This document shows, in pieces, positions 7,499-16,246 of a stretch of 64,000 nucleotides of DNA. The translations under genes and the position numbers were made by a program. Each line of letters opens with the position of its first letter. Position 1 is the first letter of the stretch. The notes beneath the pieces were generated by a model. The model was not told where the DNA came from. It searched no databases and worked only from the letters and a program-made list of their open reading frames with translations. Source of the stretch: Cochleicola gelatinilyticus (lineage in GTDB: Bacteria > Bacteroidota > Bacteroidia > Flavobacteriales > Flavobacteriaceae); assembly GCF_001637325.1 (NCBI RefSeq), contig NZ_LRXL01000045.1:124001-188000 (forward strand), in the 5' to 3' direction.

Positions 7499-8617
7499 TT
7501 AAACCATTCGTTCTTTAAAAGTAATACCCAATTCTTTTTGTAATTCATGAATTCGTTGCAATTCGCTAGGTAGAATTAATGCGATCGAAATACCAGTCTT
7601 CCCTGCTCTAGCAGTTCGACCGCTCCGGTGCGTATAGTATTCTAACTGATCGGGCAATTGGTGGTGAAATACGAAGGCAAGGTTATGAACGTCAATTCCA
7701 CGTGCAGAAACATCGGTAGATACTAATACGCGAAGACTTTCATTTTTAAAAGCTCGCATTACTTTATCGCGTTCTTTTTGCTGCATATCTCCTTCTAGCG
7801 CTTCCGCAGAAAAACCTTTGTCTTTCAACTCAGTTACTAATTGTTGCGTCCCAGCTTTAGTACGACAAAAAATAATACCGCGCTCCCCAGCGTAACGTTC
7901 TAAAAGTTGCGCCAATAAATCGACCTTATCCTTAATTTGCGTTATAATGTAATGGTGTGTAATGTTGGCATTAACAAGCGCATTTTTATTTACCTCTACT
8001 CTAGCTGCGCCAGGATCCATATACTCTTTGACAATTTTTTTAATGTCATCGGGCATAGTTGCTGAGAATAACCAAGTAGTACGTTTGCCTTTGGTTTGTT
8101 TCAAGATTTTATTAATATCTTGTTTAAACCCCATGCTAAGCATTTCATCTGCTTCATCTAGAACAAGCGTCTTAATATTTTCAATATTCACTGCTTTACG
8201 CTCCAAAAGATCCAGTAACCGCCCTGGTGTAGCAACTACAATATGGGTAGGTCGCTTTAAATTTCGAATCTGAATATCTATTTTTTCTCCACCATAAACT
8301 CCTTCCAAAAAGATTTTTTCAGGAACATATTTTGTGAATTTAAAAAGTTGCTTTTTAATCTGTTGCACTAGTTCCCGGGTAGGAGCCAGTATCAACGCCT
8401 GAATTTCATTCTTACCAGCATCAATGTGATGTAATAATGGAAGTCCGAATGCTGCTGTTTTTCCTGTTCCGGTTTGTGCTAGTCCAACCAAGTCGGTAGG
8501 TGCTTCTAAAAGGATTGGAATCGCAATTTCCTGAATTTGTGTAGGAGTTTTAATTCCTAATTCTTTTAATCCTTTAATGTATTCTTTACGAATACCCAGC
8601 TCCTGAAAAGTTGCCAT
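7499..8617 (-). CDS. short DEAD-box RNA helicase
   Basis: A 372-residue DEAD-box helicase that is almost only the catalytic core. Motifs are the Q motif (IKTPTQIQEIAI), AQTGTGKT, PTREL, TPGRLLDL, DEAD, SAT, STDVSARGID and HRSGRTAR. There is no basic C-terminal tail and no DbpA-like RNA-binding domain, unlike the helicase at 1617. It likely unwinds structured RNA, perhaps at low temperature, because the gene follows a cold-shock-domain gene by 3 bp and precedes a DUF1456 gene by 2 bp. The tight spacing makes a single transcript nearly certain. Confidence 0.92.
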   Translation of the reverse strand: MATFQELGIRKEYIKGLKELGIKTPTQIQEIAIPILLEAPTDLVGLAQTGTGKTAAFGLPLLHHIDAGKNEIQALILAPTRELVQQIKKQLFKFTKYVPEKIFLEGVYGGEKIDIQIRNLKRPTHIVVATPGRLLDLLERKAVNIENIKTLVLDEADEMLSMGFKQDINKILKQTKGKRTTWLFSATMPDDIKKIVKEYMDPGAARVEVNKNALVNANITHHYIITQIKDKVDLLAQLLERYAGERGIIFCRTKAGTQQLVTELKDKGFSAEALEGDMQQKERDKVMRAFKNESLRVLVSTDVSARGIDVHNLAFVFHHQLPDQLEYYTHRSGRTARAGKTGISIALILPSELQRIHELQKELGITFKERMV

Positions 8618-8620
8618 AAA

Positions 8621-9073
8621 TTAAACTTTCTTTACCCGAACTGCATTAAGACCTTTTTGTCCTCTTTCTAGTTCAAATTGAACACGGTTTCCTTCCACGA
8701 TCTCTCCACCGGAAAGTCCACTAACATGCACAAAATAACGCTCTTTGTTTTCAGCATCAATAATAAAACCAAATCCTTTAGAAGAATCAAAGAAATCTAC
8801 AGTACCTTCTCGTACTGGATCTTCTTCTTCTCCTTCTACTTTAGGTGGAATTCCTAAAACAATGTCTTCTGCATCTATTTCAGGTTTCATCGAAGGGTCT
8901 GGTGGTGTGTCTGTAAGGTTTCCGTTATGATCAACGTACACCAACATGTCTTCAAGTGAGCTTCCGCCAGAGTTGGCTTGACGCTCTTCTTTACGCTTTT
9001 GTTTCTCCTTACGTTTCTCTAATTTCTTTTTTTCCCGTTCTTTTTTTGAATAGCTTTCTTGTGATCCTGCCAT
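8621..9073 (-). CDS. cold-shock-domain protein with charged N-terminal extension
   Basis: The C-terminal 65 residues are a cold-shock (OB-fold) domain with RNP1-like KGFGFI and RNP2-like YFVHVSGL, which bind single-stranded RNA or DNA. The first 40 residues are highly charged (SKKEREKKKLEKRKEKQKRK), probably helical and RNA-binding, followed by an acidic linker. This two-part layout of about 150 residues is common in Bacteroidetes. It is the first gene of an operon with a DEAD-box helicase and a DUF1456 protein. The downstream helicase suggests joint action as RNA chaperone and unwinding enzyme. Confidence 0.9.
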   Translation of the reverse strand: MAGSQESYSKKEREKKKLEKRKEKQKRKEERQANSGGSSLEDMLVYVDHNGNLTDTPPDPSMKPEIDAEDIVLGIPPKVEGEEEDPVREGTVDFFDSSKGFGFIIDAENKERYFVHVSGLSGGEIVEGNRVQFELERGQKGLNAVRVKKV

Positions 9074-9107
9074 TAATATTTTTTATTTTTTAGTATGAAT
9101 ATTGGGA

Positions 9108-9115
9108 TAAAGATA
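9108..9115 (-). promoter_or_regulatory. putative -7 element of the cold-shock-domain operon
   Basis: TATCTTTA on the minus strand differs from TAnnTTTG only in the last base. It lies 35 bp upstream of the ATG, leaving a short 5' UTR of about 25-30 nt. Confidence 0.35.
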
Positions 9116-9142
9116 CGGCTAAAATAATTGAAATTAATATTC

Positions 9143-10138
9143 TTACTTATTTGTTGATGTTTGCTTAATAATAAATGGAGTAAACCAATCCCATGAAACG
9201 CCAAAAGAAAGACGCGGATAACTATCCACAAAACGATAATTATAATCATCGAAACCAAAATCAAATTGTGCGAAAAACCCTAAATCGGTATTCCACGGAT
9301 TTAAAATAAATTTTGTTTCAGATCGATAGGGCGTTACCGAGGGGTGCGCTCCCAATTGCAGAAATACCTCCTGCCCTGCCGTATAGCGCATCTTCTTATA
9401 ATAGCCAGTAAACTCATAACCAAACTCTAATCTGTGTCGACCATACAACGCTATGTCTTTTGCATTGTAACCACCTACATCGATCACACCTAGAAACTTG
9501 TTATGATACAATTGATAAGCAGCAGTTAAGGAATGAATACGCTTTGGAGCATTGGTTTCGGTAAATTTGTTGAGTCTGTAATTAAATGAAAGTCGCGTAA
9601 GGTTGGTAGAAAAATTTCCATCTTCTCGGTTTAAAATTGCCGAAAGATCCGTAGCATCGGTAATAGTTTCGTAAACAGCCTGTCCTTCTTCCGATTCATC
9701 CTCAAAATCCTCACTAAATGCGCTTCCGTTTTGTCCGTTCGAATAATGTCCCGTTTCTATTGCAAAGGTTAAAAAATTATCCTCAGATGTTTTAATAATA
9801 GGTTGCCATCCAAATAAAACTTTATACGAAGGAGTTTTTATAGGTTTCGAATTTTCAGAAAACATTCGTATTTGTGGTAAGAAAGCAACATAAACCGCAT
9901 AACCAGGTGTAATTTCTTCGGCAGTTAGCGACTCACGTATATCGTTGTATAAGCTATAATACACAGAAGGTTTAGCATCGAAAATTATCTGCTCGTATTC
10001 ATTATTTCCAAAACCTCCAGAAATAAATGAACGTTCTGCAATAGGATAGTATTCTTTAAAAGCAGATTTTTCTGCATTGGTTTGGGCGTAAAGAGATGAA
10101 ATTTGAAACAATAAGAAAAAGAAGGAAAGGTATTTCAT
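9143..10138 (-). CDS. outer-membrane phospholipase A-like protein
   Basis: A 331-residue exported protein with a signal peptide ending near SLYAQ and many alternating beta-strand segments, as in an outer-membrane barrel. ETGHYSNGQNGS matches the HxSNG active-site motif of OMPLA (PldA), in which the His and Ser act as catalytic dyad; the nearby LSFNYRL could supply part of the following strand. OMPLA is a calcium-dependent phospholipase that acts on outer-leaflet phospholipids when the outer membrane is disturbed. It is monocistronic. The motif is clear; overall similarity to E. coli PldA is weak, so the enzyme call is probable rather than certain. Confidence 0.75.
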   Translation of the reverse strand: MKYLSFFFLLFQISSLYAQTNAEKSAFKEYYPIAERSFISGGFGNNEYEQIIFDAKPSVYYSLYNDIRESLTAEEITPGYAVYVAFLPQIRMFSENSKPIKTPSYKVLFGWQPIIKTSEDNFLTFAIETGHYSNGQNGSAFSEDFEDESEEGQAVYETITDATDLSAILNREDGNFSTNLTRLSFNYRLNKFTETNAPKRIHSLTAAYQLYHNKFLGVIDVGGYNAKDIALYGRHRLEFGYEFTGYYKKMRYTAGQEVFLQLGAHPSVTPYRSETKFILNPWNTDLGFFAQFDFGFDDYNYRFVDSYPRLSFGVSWDWFTPFIIKQTSTNK

Positions 10139-10260
10139 TGGTGGTTTTAGTCAATTTATAAACTGTATTTTTGAAAAAAACAGCGCTACTAGATAATTTT
10201 GCAAAATTATTTGTTTCGGTAACAATAGGCTAGCCTATTTATCTTTTTAACACGTATTTA

Positions 10261-10872
10261 ATGACCTCTAATTTTACTCCCACCGAGAAACATTTACACC
10301 GCTATTTTGCACTTTTTAAACCCTTTGGATATGTAAGTCAGTTTATAACAAACGATCGACATGCAAAGCGGAAAAAATTTCTCGGAGAACTATACGATTT
10401 TCCTGAGGGCACAATGGCTGTAGGCCGCTTAGATGAACCTTCAGAAGGGCTTCTTTTACTTACAACCAATGGTAAATTCAGTTATCATTATACTTCAGAA
10501 GGAGTAGAAAAAGAATACTACGCACAAGTAGATGGCACTATTACTTCCGAAGCAATCCAGCAATTAGAACAAGGTGTTACCATTACGACCGAAGGTATTT
10601 CACATCACACCAAACCCTGTCCTGTTCGCATTTTAACAGAACCCCCTACACTTCCACAACGCGCAAAAAAAATTAGAGACGATCGTCATGGTCCTACCTC
10701 TTGGATTTCGATCACGCTCACCGAAGGGAAATTTCGCCAAGTAAGAAAAATGACTGCAGTCGTAGGCTTTCCAACGCTGCGTTTAGTTCGTGTACGCATT
10801 GGCAAATATACTATCGAAGGCATGCAAGCAGGTAATGTAAAAGAAATAATGGTAAATAATGGTATAAATTAA
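10261..10872 (+). CDS. rluE: 23S rRNA pseudouridine synthase, RluE type
   Basis: A 203-residue pseudouridine synthase of the RsuA/RluE branch, without an S4 domain. The catalytic motif is MAVGRLDEPSEGLLLLTTNG, in which the Asp in GRLD is the nucleophile. FALFKPFGYVSQF near the N-terminus and KFRQVRKMTAVVGFPTLRLVR near the C-terminus are also family signatures. E. coli RluE modifies U2457 of 23S rRNA; the same target is likely here by length and lack of S4 but not proven. It is divergent from the OMPLA-like gene. Confidence 0.9.
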   Translation: MTSNFTPTEKHLHRYFALFKPFGYVSQFITNDRHAKRKKFLGELYDFPEGTMAVGRLDEPSEGLLLLTTNGKFSYHYTSEGVEKEYYAQVDGTITSEAIQQLEQGVTITTEGISHHTKPCPVRILTEPPTLPQRAKKIRDDRHGPTSWISITLTEGKFRQVRKMTAVVGFPTLRLVRVRIGKYTIEGMQAGNVKEIMVNNGIN

Positions 10873-10927
10873 GAACCTGAAGCAACCATTTTCTAAGTCC
10901 TTCGTAATACTTAATCCAATTTAATTT

Positions 10928-11005
10928 GGGCAAGCCCATCTCCGCTGCGCTACGTTGGTCGGGCTATCCGCGCTACACGGTAGCTTGCTTCTATCCCTCT
11001 TGCAA
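10928..11005. repeat. GC-rich intergenic element with hairpins (REP-like)
   Basis: This stretch is markedly more GC-rich than its surroundings and contains GGGCAAGCCC, two copies of GCGCTAC, and a GCTAC-ACG-GTAGC hairpin at 10972-10984. It has no coding frame. The words (CGGGCTATCCGCGCTAC) resemble interspersed intergenic repeats I associate with flavobacterial genomes, but with one copy in the window repetition cannot be shown. Confidence 0.5.
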
Positions 11006-11084
11006 ACATACAATCATGAGGAAATTCACTTTATAATCAACCTACTCTATACTTTACCTAGCATTTTTTTTTAATCGCAATGAT

Positions 11085-11276
11085 CTATATATCGTTTTCT
11101 TCCCAATAAAAAGCGATGTCCATTGGTAACGATGCTGCATCCTCTAAAATAAAAGCAGCTTCATTGGTGAAATCTTCCGAAGAAATTTCAGAATAAATTG
11201 AGGCTTCTAAGTGAGCATCACAATCGTTTTTAAAGAAATCTGTTGCGTTTTCTAATTTGTTGTTTGGCGTTTTCAT
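11085..11276 (-). CDS. small acidic hypothetical protein
   Basis: A 63-residue acidic protein (MKTPNNKLENATDFFKND at the start, FYWEENDI at the end). It has no signal peptide or membrane helix. The ATG is plausible, and the region is otherwise empty. I do not recognise the family. It could be a small cytoplasmic regulator or a chance frame; amino-acid composition rich in Asp, Glu and Ala favours a real soluble protein. Confidence 0.5.
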   Translation of the reverse strand: MKTPNNKLENATDFFKNDCDAHLEASIYSEISSEDFTNEAAFILEDAASLPMDIAFYWEENDI

Positions 11277-11423
11277 GAGGTATTTATTTAAATGAGTCTT
11301 TTATACGTTCAAAAATAAACTTAGAACTTATTTCATACAACGATGTAAACCCTGTAAATAGATACTATTACACCCCAATCCTAGACAGGAAAAACCCTTA
11401 CTCTAGTAATTAATGAGTTTGTG

Positions 11424-11431
11424 TATCTTTG
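11424..11431 (+). promoter_or_regulatory. -7 element of the dipeptidase gene
   Basis: TATCTTTG matches TAnnTTTG and lies 19 bp before the ATG at 11451, giving a 5' UTR of about a dozen bases, typical for this phylum. A -33 TTG is not evident. Confidence 0.4.
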
Positions 11432-11450
11432 GTAGATAACAACCCATCCT

Positions 11451-12770
11451 ATGAAATATACAACACTACATGTACTGGCATTTTTAACACTTACAACCCT
11501 ATTCGTTGGTTGCAATGAAAATGAAAAAGAAGAACCCAAAGAAATGACCGAAAAAGAATTGCTAGCCAAGGCAGAGGCAATACATAAACGAGTAATCACA
11601 CTCGATACACATTGCGACATAAATATTAAAAACTTTACAGATTCAATTAATTACACGCAAGAATTGGACAATCAAGTAACCTTACCAAAGATGAACGCTG
11701 GTGGTCTTGATGTGGCGTGGTTTATTGTTTATACAGGACAAGACACCCTTTCTGCTGCAGGTTTCGAAAAGGCATACCAAACAGCAATGTCTAAGTTCGA
11801 AGCAATTCACAAATTGGTCAACGATATTGCACCCGACCAAATTGAACTAGCCACAACGTCAGAAGAAGTTAGAGCCATTCATAAGAAAGGAAAAAAAGTG
11901 GCGATGATTGGGATCGAAAATGGGTATCCTATAGGTAAGGACATAAAAAATGTACAACGTTTTTATGATTTAGGGGGTCGATATATGTCGTTGGCACACA
12001 ATGGGCACAGCCAGTTAAGTGACAGTAATACAGGTGAAAAGGATAGCGTATGGCTTCATAATGGCTTAAGCAACCTTGGAAAAGAAGTAATAGCCGAAAT
12101 GAATCGCGTGGGTATGATGATCGATGTATCACACCCTTCTAAAGAAGCAATGCGCCAAATGATCGAGTTAAGCAATGCACCCATTATTGCTTCACATTCT
12201 TCTGCTAGAGCCTTGTGCGACCACAGTAGAAATCTGGACGATGAACAATTACAATGGATGAAAGAAAATGGTGGTGTGGTTCAAACTGTGGCATTTACCT
12301 CTTATTTAAATACCGAAAAATCCGAAAAACGAGCTGGCGTCGAAGTTGAGGTCGCAAAAAAAATAGCAGATTCGATGGGAGTTGCTTGGCTGGAGCGAGA
12401 AGAAATAATGGCACTTTCTCCAGAAGAACAAGACTCATATTTCGATTTCTACGTAAAAATGGTACCTCTACGGAATGCAAAACTTAAAAACATGGAAGGC
12501 CTCCCTCCAGCTGTAGATGTGACCGATTTTGTAGATCATATTGATTATTTGGTTGAAAAAATGGGCATTGACCATGTTGGTATAAGTAGTGATTTCGATG
12601 GTGGAGGTGGAATTGAAGGTTGGGAAGATGCTTCTGAAACTATGAACGTAACAATTGAATTAGTTAGAAGAGGATATTCTGAAAGTGAGATCGAGCAATT
12701 ATGGAGCGGAAACTTATTACGTGTACTTGATGAAGTAACGGCAAAGGCGAAAGAACTTCAAAAATCATAA
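11451..12770 (+). CDS. lipoprotein membrane dipeptidase (peptidase family M19)
   Basis: A 439-residue zinc dipeptidase of the renal dipeptidase family. A lipoprotein signal with the lipobox LFVGC puts it on the envelope. Metal-ligand motifs of the family are visible: DTHCD (first His and Asp), IGIENGYPI (bridging Glu), IDVSHPS, ASHSSARALCDHSRN, and ISSDFDGGGG near the C-terminus. It should hydrolyse dipeptides, possibly including D-amino-acid or unusual ones, outside the cytoplasm. Length and motif order are normal. It stands alone with its own promoter. Confidence 0.92.
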   Translation: MKYTTLHVLAFLTLTTLFVGCNENEKEEPKEMTEKELLAKAEAIHKRVITLDTHCDINIKNFTDSINYTQELDNQVTLPKMNAGGLDVAWFIVYTGQDTLSAAGFEKAYQTAMSKFEAIHKLVNDIAPDQIELATTSEEVRAIHKKGKKVAMIGIENGYPIGKDIKNVQRFYDLGGRYMSLAHNGHSQLSDSNTGEKDSVWLHNGLSNLGKEVIAEMNRVGMMIDVSHPSKEAMRQMIELSNAPIIASHSSARALCDHSRNLDDEQLQWMKENGGVVQTVAFTSYLNTEKSEKRAGVEVEVAKKIADSMGVAWLEREEIMALSPEEQDSYFDFYVKMVPLRNAKLKNMEGLPPAVDVTDFVDHIDYLVEKMGIDHVGISSDFDGGGGIEGWEDASETMNVTIELVRRGYSESEIEQLWSGNLLRVLDEVTAKAKELQKS

Positions 12771-12913
12771 TCATTTAATCTAAAAAATGGTTGATTTTTC
12801 AATTCAAAACATCAGTATTTTAACCTCTATTAAAACTGTTATAATTTTGTTATAACGCTGAAATCCTCCTAACAGAACCAGCTTCTTTTGTATCTTAAAT
12901 AAAAATATAAATT

Positions 12914-13201
12914 ATGAGCAAGTCAAAAGAACAACAAAAAGATACGTACAATAGCGATATTACAAAACATGATCTTGATATTTTAAATCAGAAAAACATA
13001 CACGGAGACGGCGGTGATGACCAACAATTAAAAGATCGTAAAAACAAAGTTGATTTTGAAGGTAAAGATTTGGATATACCTGGAAGAACTACTGCAAAAA
13101 AAGGAAACGGACCTAAAGGTTTAAATGATGAAGAGAACAAACTTCACAGCCAAGGTGGTTCAGAAAATGAGAATTTAGAACGTGATGATAGCGCTGTTTA
13201 G
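12914..13201 (+). CDS. hydrophilic, probably disordered protein
   Basis: A 95-residue, very hydrophilic protein rich in Lys, Asp, Gln, Asn and Gly and almost free of large hydrophobic residues. There is no signal peptide. Such sequences are predicted to be intrinsically disordered, and similar small proteins are found in other Bacteroidetes. A hydrophilin-like stress role is possible but not shown. A 140-bp AT-rich upstream region could hold its promoter. Confidence 0.6.
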   Translation: MSKSKEQQKDTYNSDITKHDLDILNQKNIHGDGGDDQQLKDRKNKVDFEGKDLDIPGRTTAKKGNGPKGLNDEENKLHSQGGSENENLERDDSAV

Positions 13202-13226
13202 ATATTATAACTAAACATGGGAAATT

Positions 13227-13886
13227 TTAATCTTTAACCACTATAATTGTAGCTGTATTTCCAGTTAATAGGTTCCATTCATGGGAAGCGAGAACAGAGC
13301 CGTCATCATCGTACACACGTAATTGAGCAGTATTTGGCCCCGAATCACCTTGATTTAAGGCTTGAAAATCTATTCTATTAAAACCAGATTGAAGCGGAAG
13401 TTTAAATCCTCTAAAATTACCTCCAAGACTCACATTACCGCGTACTACATCATCATTAACAAAAATTCTCACCCGATCTCCATCTACAAATTCATGATCG
13501 CGGTACGCTATGGTAACATGCCCAGCCTTCGTTTTAAAGTCCCCTAAATATTGGTCGCCCCCTATTTCATCGGTAATCGATTTATCTTTGGTAAAATATT
13601 TGGGAGCTGTATCGGTTTTATAATCTAACAGACCATCCCCTTTTGTAAAATCCACGGGAGCTTCTTTATTTTCTCCCAAATTAGGGTCTACCGTAGAAGT
13701 ATATGGTCTGCGATCGTTCGTTACACGAGGGGTTTTAATAGCTGGCAATTCAAAACCAGTGGGTTCTTCATAGTTGTTTTCATTAGCTTCAAAACGTGGT
13801 GTATTACTTGATGAATTATCAAATTGTGCCATTACAGAAGTGATTCCGAAGCAAACTAAAAAAAGATATATAAAAACTGTTTTCAT
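13227..13886 (-). CDS. secreted protein of unknown function downstream of tamL
   Basis: A 219-residue exported protein with a signal peptide ending at SVMAQ. After a low-complexity region (residues 20-110, rich in Asn, Thr, Pro and Asp) comes a C-terminal beta-rich region with VRIFVNDDVVRGNVSL and FNRIDFQALNQGDSGPN, resembling an Ig-like or carbohydrate-binding type sandwich. It begins 66 bp after tamL on the same strand and may be co-transcribed with tamB and tamL. That context suggests an envelope role. No enzyme motif is visible. Confidence 0.65.
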   Translation of the reverse strand: MKTVFIYLFLVCFGITSVMAQFDNSSSNTPRFEANENNYEEPTGFELPAIKTPRVTNDRRPYTSTVDPNLGENKEAPVDFTKGDGLLDYKTDTAPKYFTKDKSITDEIGGDQYLGDFKTKAGHVTIAYRDHEFVDGDRVRIFVNDDVVRGNVSLGGNFRGFKLPLQSGFNRIDFQALNQGDSGPNTAQLRVYDDDGSVLASHEWNLLTGNTATIIVVKD

Positions 13887-13952
13887 ACGATGAATCTAAA
13901 GACGATTAAAATTTACAAAAATTACACCAAACTTAATTTTTAATAAAAAAAG

Positions 13953-16241
13953 TTAAAAAGGATATCCTATTGCAAAGTTAAGAACTGGTTCGTCTGCTTT
14001 AAAATTAAAACGCTCTCCTTCTGGTTCTCCTGGGTCATGAAACGGTGCCGCCAGATCGAAACGTATTACGAAGCCTTGAATATCTACTCGTACTCCAAAA
14101 CCGGCTCCCATTCCTAATTCGCTGATAAAATTAGAACTAAACTTACTGGCTCCCTCATATGTATCTGTCTCTTTCGAGTTCCAAATATTTCCTGCATCAG
14201 CAAAAAGAGCTCCTTTAACAAAGCCGAAGATAGGGAAACGGTATTCTATGTTTCCTTCTAAACGAATGTTACCAGTACGGTCAAATACTGTCCCTTGATC
14301 GTCAAACTCATTCGAGACAGTACCCGGTCCTAATGAGCGAATTCGAAATGCACGTACGCTATATGGGCCTCCAGAATAATATTGTTTTACAAATGGAACC
14401 ACATCCGAATTTCCATAAGCATATCCATATCCTGCGAACAGTCGTGTTGCTATTTTTTGTTCTTTACCAAAATTAAAGTGGTACCGAATATCCATATCTG
14501 CTTTTGCATACTGGGCATATTCTAATCCTAAAAATGTTTTAGGAGCTCCTGGTGTTTCTTCTTTGCCAAGCAAACTAATAGAATTTCCGGCTACGTCCAG
14601 AGTTGCATTTAAGAAAAATTGATGCGTTTTCTGTGTATCGACCATTCCATTATAGGTGAAAGAATAGTTTAATCCTGAAATAAATTGTTGATCGAAACTT
14701 CTTCGAAGAAATGGGTTCTCATTAAGTATTGTTTCAAAAGCGTCTGTTGTATTCGATAATTTAGTGTAGTTCACTGAAATAGGAATAATTTCATGAGTTA
14801 CATAGCGATTTGCACGCCAAACATAACCGAATTGAGCAGTGGCAGAGAGCAATGTGTACAATTCACTCCTACTTAAATAATCGACACCAAGGCTCGTTTT
14901 TGTTTTCGGAATTGAATATTTAAAGAAATCTGTATCTATTTTAACTGGAAATATGACTCGTGGAAATATTATCTCTCCCTTTAAGCCTAATTCTATACTA
15001 GTCTTACCCGTGCTACCACCACCTCCACCAGCCTGCACCTCATAACCAACATTTCCAATAATATTAAGTACTTCACCACCTCGAAATAAGTTTCGATTGG
15101 TATAGGTTAATGCAAGTCCGGGTCCAGCGAAATTATTCGATTTGGTGACTGCCTGTAATTCGGCACGAATTGCCCGTTTGTTTAATGGTGATAGAAAAAT
15201 AGAGGCTTCTAATTGTCCTAGACTATCTGTTGCTTCAGAAGGAATTTCGGTGTATTGAATATTCACAAATTTATAAGCGCCTATTCCCGACAAACGACGC
15301 GCAGTATTTTTTGAAGTTTCAGGATCGTACCGTTGTCCTTCTTCTAATGTTATAAAAGGATCTAAATACTTTTGCTTAAAAAAATTATTGGGATCTATAT
15401 AGTTTTTCCCATTAAATCGTAATGATGAAACTTCAGTAGAGTCTTGTACGTTATAATCTGCATACACATTGAGCTTCTTAATTTCATAAGGAATTTTAGA
15501 TTGTACTGGTACATCCTTTTTCAGTGTTAAAAATAAATCGAATTTTTTATTGTCATACTGATTCGTATCTGCTTCAAAAATTAAAAATCCTGGATTAAAA
15601 TTATAATATCCTTTCTTTTTTAAATCACTGTCTATACGCTCTCGTTCCAATTTCAGGTTGGAAAGATCGAATCGCATCCCTTTTGTAAATTTAGTTCCCG
15701 CAACACTTTGCGCAACAGCTTGATACAAAGGCGAGCTAATAGTGTCTAGCTGATATTGCTCCATGGTATAAGGAGTAGGCACTTTTACAGTATATATGGC
15801 TGACGCCCTTTTCTTGTTTTCATCTTCCACAAATTCTGAATTCGCACGACTATAGAAAAACCCACGATTTTCAAGTCGGTTGATAAGAATTTCTTCAATT
15901 TCATAAGGTTTTACATCCGATTGATACACGGGTGGTTCTCCTATTTGCTTGTTAAACCACTTGTTTAGAAATCCTGGCGTACTGTCTTGCTGCACTTTAT
16001 AATAATAATGCAACCCAGGATACATCCCCAAGAACTTTTTATTGGGTTCTGGACGCAATGCTTCTTCTAAAACGATTTTTAAATTTTCTACATTTTTTAC
16101 CGTAGAATCTGTCTCTATTTTAATGGAAGCGCCAGTATATAATCGTTCATCTTCTGGAATGTATTTCTCTATTGCACACGAATGCAATCCCAAAATGAGA
16201 ATAAGTATTACTATACTTGTAACTATCTTTTTAAAATTCAT
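13953..16241 (-). CDS. tamL: TamL, lipoprotein Omp85-family assembly protein
   Basis: A 762-residue Omp85-superfamily outer-membrane protein. It opens with a lipoprotein signal peptide (lipobox region LGLHSC), has POTRA-like repeats over roughly residues 25-340, and a C-terminal 16-strand type barrel. The barrel holds GGPYSVRAFRIRSLGPG, the equivalent of the conserved VRGF/Y loop of the family, and ends in a beta signal (FAIGYPF). A lipidated TamA form named TamL is known from Bacteroidetes. It would work with TamB, encoded directly upstream with 5 bp between, in assembling or transporting envelope components between membranes. Confidence 0.88.
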   Translation of the reverse strand: MNFKKIVTSIVILILILGLHSCAIEKYIPEDERLYTGASIKIETDSTVKNVENLKIVLEEALRPEPNKKFLGMYPGLHYYYKVQQDSTPGFLNKWFNKQIGEPPVYQSDVKPYEIEEILINRLENRGFFYSRANSEFVEDENKKRASAIYTVKVPTPYTMEQYQLDTISSPLYQAVAQSVAGTKFTKGMRFDLSNLKLERERIDSDLKKKGYYNFNPGFLIFEADTNQYDNKKFDLFLTLKKDVPVQSKIPYEIKKLNVYADYNVQDSTEVSSLRFNGKNYIDPNNFFKQKYLDPFITLEEGQRYDPETSKNTARRLSGIGAYKFVNIQYTEIPSEATDSLGQLEASIFLSPLNKRAIRAELQAVTKSNNFAGPGLALTYTNRNLFRGGEVLNIIGNVGYEVQAGGGGGSTGKTSIELGLKGEIIFPRVIFPVKIDTDFFKYSIPKTKTSLGVDYLSRSELYTLLSATAQFGYVWRANRYVTHEIIPISVNYTKLSNTTDAFETILNENPFLRRSFDQQFISGLNYSFTYNGMVDTQKTHQFFLNATLDVAGNSISLLGKEETPGAPKTFLGLEYAQYAKADMDIRYHFNFGKEQKIATRLFAGYGYAYGNSDVVPFVKQYYSGGPYSVRAFRIRSLGPGTVSNEFDDQGTVFDRTGNIRLEGNIEYRFPIFGFVKGALFADAGNIWNSKETDTYEGASKFSSNFISELGMGAGFGVRVDIQGFVIRFDLAAPFHDPGEPEGERFNFKADEPVLNFAIGYPF

Positions 16242-16246
16242 AGTAC

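Noticed and set aside
9073-9264. 63-codon hydrophobic frame on the minus strand
   Set aside because: It overlaps the 3' end of the OMPLA-like gene in another frame and has no support.
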